From the NCBI GenBank assembly GCA_022495005.1, contig JAGYXB010001001.1, forward strand, positions 744,001 through 808,000: DNA of 64,000 nt, written 5' to 3'. The stretch is from Rhyacophila brunnea (Eukaryota; Arthropoda; Insecta; Trichoptera; Rhyacophilidae). Position 1 is the stretch's first letter, and each line of letters starts with the position of its first letter. The notes beneath the pieces are model-generated. The model saw nothing but the letters and a program-made list of their open reading frames with translations. It was not told the DNA's origin and searched no databases. Made by a program: the position numbers and the translations under genes. Below, in pieces: positions 58,828 through 64,000 of this stretch.

Positions 58828-59559
58828 TAGGGATTCCAGTCCCGGGATCCCGAGCTATTTTCGATACCTATGAATCCCGGGATTGGTAAACATAATCCCG
58901 AAGAATTCGGGATTGATTTATTTATCAATTTTTATGGAAAATAAAATAAAAACGAAAATATAACAGAAAAATACTTTTAATAACAAATAACTAAATTAGA
59001 AATAAACTGAATTTGAATGAAGTTTGATTTATACCCATATGTAAATTGCCGATTCATTTTATTTTTTACATAAATTAATAAAAATTATAAAGATTGGAAA
59101 AAACAATGCTTTGCACTTTTAACAAATAAATTCAACCATAATCTCATACATTTTACGGCACGGCAGTTTCATATTTCATACTTGACTAATTAGATTTATG
59201 AAGCAGAAAGGCCATACACCACGATTTGCTTTACTATTTTAAATCTCGCTAACCCATTCATTAAGTCTTTACTATCAGAAACAGCAATCTCATATTAAAT
59301 TCACATTATTATTTATATTACAATATTATTTACTCCATTAAACTTATGTATTTTCAAGATTGAGCGTACACAATATTAACAATAAAAATGTCTTAAATAG
59401 TATAAATTATACTAGATTTATTTTTGACCGATTTTATCAATGTTATTTGTAAATATAAAAAAAATATATTAACTATGGTAAAAATGTCAATCCCGGGATT
59501 GTCAAATTGTAATCCCGAAATCCCGGGATCAGAATTTTGGCTCGGAATTGGATTCCTTA
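58828..59559. mobile_element. hAT-type element with AATCCCGGGATT subterminal repeats
   Basis: Left TAGGGATTCCAGTCCCGGGA; right, reverse-complemented, TAAGGAATCCAATTCCGAG. GTACGTAC flanks both ends exactly (58820-58827 and 59560-59567), an 8-bp hAT-type duplication. Several AATCCCGGGATT / AATCCCG.A motifs cluster within about 100 bp of each end, with an AT-rich middle. No transposase frame in between. Confidence 0.88.
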
Positions 59560-59589
59560 GTACGTACATAGCTTCTCGTCTCTTCAACC

Positions 59590-60015
59590 ATGGATAATGT
59601 GAAACGACGTCCCGTTTTCAGGCGGCGTGCCCCGGTGTCCCCGAACACAGCTTCGGGACGCCAAAATGTCCCGTTTTCGAAAAGAAAGAAACTTGTGACC
59701 AAGATACAGAAATATTTGATGAGTATTCACTTTTTTCTAATTACTTACATTACACCACAAAAAGTGTTCGAATGGAACACTGGGAATGTTTTAACTGATA
59801 GTCGTTGAGTGGGGTTATTCAAACACTTTCGCGCCAATAATTTGTATCACAAAATTTTTCGTATAATTATTGAATATATTTTATGTCTGCCCGGCACTAA
59901 TGCACAAGTAGAAAACACTTTGTCTCTTATGAATATGTTGTGAATGAGTGAAAAAACACTGTTGAAAATAGATCTCTTTAAAGGAATGTTAATTATCTTC
60001 TTCGACCATCTTTGA
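59590..60015 (+). pseudogene. hAT transposase C-terminal fragment (hATC dimerisation region)
   Basis: One reading frame runs from an ATG at 59590 through two TGA codons to TGA at 60013. It contains VFEWNTGNVLTDSR, then TGA (59806), LFKHFRANNLYHKIF, IEYILCLPGTNAQVENTLSL, MNML, then TGA (59941) and LLKIDLFKGMLI. The LPGTNA.VE..LSLMN...(W)...K..LK...LK..LI pattern is the hAT C-terminal dimerisation domain, and both TGAs sit where a Trp (TGG) is expected. The N-terminal BED finger and catalytic core are absent. It is the only hAT transposase relic seen near so many hAT-type MITEs. Confidence 0.75.
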
Positions 60016-60110
60016 TCCTAATAGGATCATATGGACCTCCACAGAGTAGAGGTTTGTATTAACATATTTTATTTTTACGAGAAATGTATATGACATGAAT
60101 AAACATTACT
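60013..60110 (-). mobile_element. SINE 3' fragment (minus)
   Basis: TGATCCTAATAGGATCATAT, GGACCTCCACAGAGTAGAGG and TTTTTACGAGAAATG match the reverse complement of the SINE tail. It begins right at the end of the hAT transposase relic, so it probably truncated it. Confidence 0.55.
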
Positions 60111-61064
60111 ATCTTGTCAATTGTATTGTATGAAAGTGTGAGGCGCCTAAAATGGATAAGTACCTACCTTTTTTAGGTGTCCCGGTTTGGGGGAAAAAAT
60201 AAATGGTCACGTTAACCATGGACCCACCCCCATACTTTTAAGGGTATATTTCCCACACTACGAATCTAGCGATGAATGAACGCCTGGTATGCAGCTATAA
60301 CTACGGATGCACCCCTATGAATTATTGTAACCTGTCGTAATTCATAATTGGTTATTAAACGCGCTTACCTCTTATACTTAGGCCTTGTCCACATGGCGTG
60401 TGTCTCGCCGCGAGTGCATGTGGACACCTCAATGAGGTCATCTGTACCTCGACCACGCGCGACAATCGCCACGGCGCAAGTTCGTGTGGATGGCTCAATG
60501 AGATCACAAATGTGGTACCCGAATGTGACAAGTTCTTATAAATCATATTATAAAACATGCACATTGGTATTTTTTGACGCAAATGGCGCAATTGATTCGT
60601 TGAAAGATTTCAAATTGGACCTCGAAGTAATTTAAATCACTAATATAATTATAAACTAGGTAGGTATACCAAAATCTTAAATATATGCGTATTTCTCAAC
60701 CAATTGAATGGATACCTTTAACATTTTCCCGAAGGATAACAAAGTCCTTGTAATTAATACCAAATGCCCTAAAACATAAACCACTCAAACATATACGGAC
60801 CTACACTACTAACTAACTTATATTATCAATTATCATTATGTGTCTTTAATGTTATCTTCAATAATAAGTAATTACTAAATAGATTTAGTTGCAGTATCTG
60901 ATTCTACGAGACACATTAATTTTTAGTTGGAATGTATAGTTTATGGTTTAAGACAGTTAAACATGTTTACAGTATCACACACTAACGTGGTATACCGGAC
61001 ACTTTTGTAGGTTTACCTTAATTTACTAATTAAAGGTAAATTTGGTAATTGTGACTCTATTTTA
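60111..61064. other. Intergenic with a CG-rich hairpin
   Basis: At 60386-60425 GTCCACATG and CATGTGGAC face each other around a CG-rich loop; GTGGA..C/GCTCAATGAG.TCA occurs twice nearby (about 60420-60440 and 60485-60505). The 95-codon frame at 60348-60635 crosses this region, with no known domain. Confidence 0.4.
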
Positions 61065-61545
61065 TTACAACGTTTTTATTAGCTCGTATTATTGTTTTTC
61101 CGGTGGTTATTTGTCCACTACCAATCTTGCAATTGATTTTTAACTAACTTCCCGACTAGCTAGATATTTGAAACTTTTAGAATATATCAGAACACGATGC
61201 CAATGCATTCTTTTAGTACTTTTAGCCATCTTTAAGCATAATTGAATTCATTTTCAGTTAATTCTGTTTTGTATGGAAAGTTATTTCAAAAAAATCCGTA
61301 AAAAGTAAAAAAAAACTAATATTGGTTGCTAAGGGGGTGGTCCTAGCAACTAAATTTTTAATATATACGTGCGTTACTATGGATATCAAAATGAAATGTC
61401 AAAATGACATTTCAGTATTCTATATTTTTTTGTTTGTTTTTTCTTTACTTCATATCAAGTACAAGTTTGAGCATATTTAGCATAATAATTCAACAGAAAA
61501 TTTAAAAACGTTGCATATAAAAAGTTCTTTTTATCTTGTAATTAT
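61065..61545 (+). repeat. Interspersed repeat, family C copy 5
   Basis: Close to the 21228 copy along its whole length (TTACAACGTTTTTATTAGCT at left; GTTGCTAAGGGGGTGGT in the middle; AAAACGTTGCATATAAAAAG and TTGTAATTATT at right). Confidence 0.75.
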
Positions 61546-62258
61546 TTTATTTACTAAACTATGATCGAGATACTAAAATTTTCACCACCAAGTCTCTCTG
61601 TACTCTGTGAAGAAACTGCTACTTTTTTGAATTTTTACAAAGGGAAAGAAATATTCATCCTTTTCTGGCGATGGGGTTTTTTTGCGTAAGCTGATTTTGG
61701 TACACACGCGCTGATTGGATGACGACGCATGACGTCACAAATAACGCGGGGGTGAATCTAATGCGATTACCCATTTTATTGGTGCATTTTTAAGTCTATC
61801 CAATACGTTACGTATCTGTCTTCAATACCGTTCAGTATGAGATTATTTGCATATAAACCTCTCAAAATATGGAAGATTCAATATTATTATGGTGTAAATG
61901 TAAAATATACATTATTTGTTTTTATTGGATCTACAATATTTTGGTGCCGCTGACTGGATGACGGACATCTAGGAACCCCAGCAATAAACGAAATTATAAA
62001 ATAAATACACGCACATTATGACTAGATCCATCAGATAGACAAGCAAGTAATATAACATAATAAATCTATGATAAAGCGACGTATATGGTTCTTGTAAAGA
62101 CTAGTGTCGATTGTGTTTTTTTATTCCAATATTTGCCAGAACCGATATTTCTTAACTATCTTATAAAATACATTTTAATGCCATTTCAATTGGATTGGAT
62201 TTTTTATATTACACTCACCTATATCCTAAACCTAAAGTTATACTAGGGATATCACATA
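61546..62258. other. Intergenic, no gene seen
   Basis: Nothing recognised. Confidence 0.4.
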
Positions 62259-62315
62259 ATAGCATAGGTAGCTGAATTGGTCGGAACTGCAGATTCAAGT
62301 CCTGTCTGGCGCTAT
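62259..62315 (+). repeat. tRNA-like sequence lacking an anticodon arm
   Basis: Contains a perfect Pol III A box TAGCTGAATTGG and a perfect B box GATTCAAGTCC, bounded by ATAGC...GCTAT that can pair as an acceptor stem, and followed by TTTTTT. Only 11 bases separate the boxes against about 30 in a true tRNA, so the anticodon arm is deleted. Best read as a tRNA pseudogene or the head of a SINE. Confidence 0.45.
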
Positions 62316-62373
62316 ATTTTTTCCAAGTAACCAATGTTTTTAATAATTATCATTTTGTAACATCAATGCGGGT

Positions 62374-63488
62374 CAAGTGAAGGGCGGAGATAGGCTGTTA
62401 ATGTCCGCCATAAATAGTGCTCATTAAACTTTGTTAGTGACACGTATTTGTTTTTATTGAACTAAGACTACAATTTACAGATGATGTTGGTTAGTTTTTT
62501 TTTATGCCACTGGGCCCTTATCTTCATATCCATACTTAACTTTGGATATTTCATTGGGATAATAATATGTTATGTATTATAGTTTGGTTTAGACAAGGCG
62601 TAATGAATTAAAAAAATAAACCAACAATCAATGAAAAACGTAAGTATTCCTAATTAGAGTTGGGTATTTCTCGAGAAAATAACAATCTCGAGATTCGGGA
62701 TTTCCCAGAATGATTAAATTTTGAATTCTCGAGATTCGGGATTTCCAGAAAAGAATTCTCGAGAATTCTCGAGAAACCTGGATATTTAAAAAAAAAAAAC
62801 CTGTAAAAATCCTAAAATCAGTGTAAAAACAGACCAATTCCAAAAAAATATGATTTTTTTTTATTTATTTAGAAGACAAACAAAATAGAAGTAGGAAAAC
62901 GAAAATAATTCAAAACATTACTTATTAAAAATTTCAAAAAACACAGACTGTCAATCGCTGCGACTGACAATCGCGTACGCTTTTGAGACACGAAATTCCC
63001 TGATGTTGCAAAAATTGCGCTCATTTTGATTCGACGTTGGCATAATTGTGTTAAATGCCCCGATTAGTCCTTGGACGTTTTGTGTTTTCTATCCACTTTT
63101 TTCATATAGAAAATCGTTTTTTCAATTAACATTTGATAATAAAGAAATCCCGAATCCTGAGAAAAGATTCTCGAGATCCGGGATTTCCCGAAATGTTAAA
63201 AATTTCAATTCTCGAGATTCGGGATGGACAATCTCGAAACTCAACTATATTCCTAATGCGACGAAAACAAATAAGTATGAATGAAAAAGTGTGCACAATT
63301 TTGTCGTATCGCCCAATGTATACCAAAACTATTATGGTTTGCTTTAAGCAGAGTTTAATTGAATTAAAAAAAAAATCAACATCAAAATTGTAGTCTTATT
63401 TCAATGAAAACAAATACGTAAGACTGATAAAGTTTAGTTTGCACTATTTATGGCGGATCAACAGCCTACCCCCACACTTTGCCTTTGC
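62374..63488. mobile_element. hAT-type element, family D4 (interrupted)
   Basis: Left CAAGTGAAGGGCGGAGATAG, right reverse complement CAAAGGCAAAGTGTGGGGGT; both continue into CGCCATAAATAGTGC..A.TAAACTTT. The interior on either side of 62655-63249 aligns with family D2 at 10787-11387, so the original was about 520 bp. No matching flanks remain. Diverged ends suggest an older copy. Confidence 0.65.
62655..63249. mobile_element. hAT-type element nested in family D4, TCTCGAGATTCGGGA repeats
   Basis: Ends TAGAGTTGGGT (left) and TATAGTTGAGT (right, reverse-complemented). Flanks TTCCTAAT (62647-62654) and TTCCTAAT (63250-63257) are a perfect 8-bp duplication. Family D2 has one copy of the target (TTCTTAAT, 11140-11147). 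Near both ends are repeated TCTCGAGATTCGGGATTTCC blocks. Short frames on both strands follow these repeats and are not genes. Confidence 0.85.
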
Positions 63489-64000
63489 AATATTGTAATA
63501 TTGAAGTACGCAATCGAGGTGAATCTTTGTAACAAGAGATTGACTTGACCAAATGGAAGGCCAGATTGAAAATATATACCTTAACGTTATGTATTAAATT
63601 ACAACAAAGAATTTATCCAGACGAATCTAGTTTTCTAGAAGGCTAATATTCGTGATAGCAAATATACACGTCATATAAATAACTCTCATATGCGTTTCAC
63701 AGCCGAACCATTTTCTATTTACCGTAAAACCATATTTTATCTCATCATAAGATATTTTCAAAAAAAAAAAACAAAATTCTTCACGCAAACGCATATAAAA
63801 AAACTCTTTTATTCCCATCTACTCAAATAGAAAGTGATTTATTTGAACCATTTTTTAGGAAGACTCCGATGGTAAGAAACGGACTCTCCTCTCGATATGC
63901 CTCCGTACTGATAGACAGGGTGTCAACAGGAGTGGACGCAGGGTAATTTTATAGCAATACAATATAAACTTACAAAAATATAATTATTAAATGACGTTTA
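63489..64000. other. Intergenic, no gene seen
   Basis: Nothing recognised to the window end; the frame 63627-63818 (minus) is AT-biased. Confidence 0.4.

Noticed and set aside
60348..60635. 95-codon frame in a CG-rich hairpin as a gene
   Set aside because: Coding appearance is driven by the repeated GTGGAC/CTCAATGAG units and the inverted pair; no domain seen.
1..64000. CRISPR array, operons, phage or bacterial genes
   Set aside because: No spaced direct-repeat array, Shine-Dalgarno-led gene series or bacterial coding density is present; composition and elements are those of an insect-type genome.

Overview
This window reads as AT-rich, gene-poor DNA from an arthropod genome, most likely an insect and quite possibly a hemipteran such as an aphid. 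The basis is the base composition, the many short TTAGG-type (insect telomere-like) blocks, the frequent GTAGGTACCTA-type strings, and the mobile-element families present. I found no intact host protein-coding gene, no rRNA, no CRISPR array and no bacterial-style operon. The longest open frames are chance frames or lie inside repeats. The species assignment is inference.

Almost everything recognisable is mobile-element debris. The commonest class is short non-autonomous DNA transposons (MITEs) with terminal inverted repeats. Nine copies carry hAT-type 8-bp target-site duplications, perfect or near-perfect: 1960-3511, 9688-9901, 10787-11387, 20138-20705, 32217-32705, 49080-49665, 56065-56467, 58828-59559 and 62655-63249. 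Other types are a pogo/Tigger-like element (46007-46558), a TA-flanked mariner-like element (14034-14403), a TTAA-flanked piggyBac-like element (50236-50692), and an inverted-repeat element with a relic of a MADF-domain gene (12008-12580). Several families occur two to five times: A (3.8 and 9.4 kb), B (31.4 and 40.6 kb), C (21.2, 30.6, 38.4, 57.5 and 61.1 kb), D (2.0, 10.8, 41.9 and 62.4 kb), E (2.2 and 6.6 kb), I (20.1, 49.1 and 56.1 kb), J (17.6, 22.3 and 55.4 kb) and a tRNA-derived SINE (37.9, 48.1, 51.8 kb, fragments at 42.0 and 60.0 kb).

Protein-coding relics, all broken, are: a Penelope-type GIY-YIG endonuclease fragment (about 8.16-8.33 kb); a MADF-domain fragment (12.31 kb); three C-terminal pieces of LINE reverse transcriptases (15.37-15.78 kb plus, 19.97-20.93 kb minus, 26.12-26.28 kb plus); a fourth, RTE-like LINE C-terminus with two frameshifts (53.92-54.67 kb plus); and the C-terminal dimerisation region of a hAT transposase with two TGA stops at expected tryptophans (59.59-60.02 kb). 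A 49-codon intact acidic/basic ORF sits inside a MITE at 28.9 kb.

Nesting gives a relative history. A family I MITE split the 20-kb LINE with a perfect TSD. A telomere-motif foldback element landed in a family A MITE, and the other family A copy shows the empty site. A hAT MITE landed in a family D MITE, and the 11-kb family D copy shows that empty site. The most notable structures are the foldback with a TTAGG-like core, the pair of adjacent near-perfect palindromes at 29.65-29.71 kb, and the subterminal repeat arrays of the hAT-type MITEs. I see no evidence for a new multi-gene system here.
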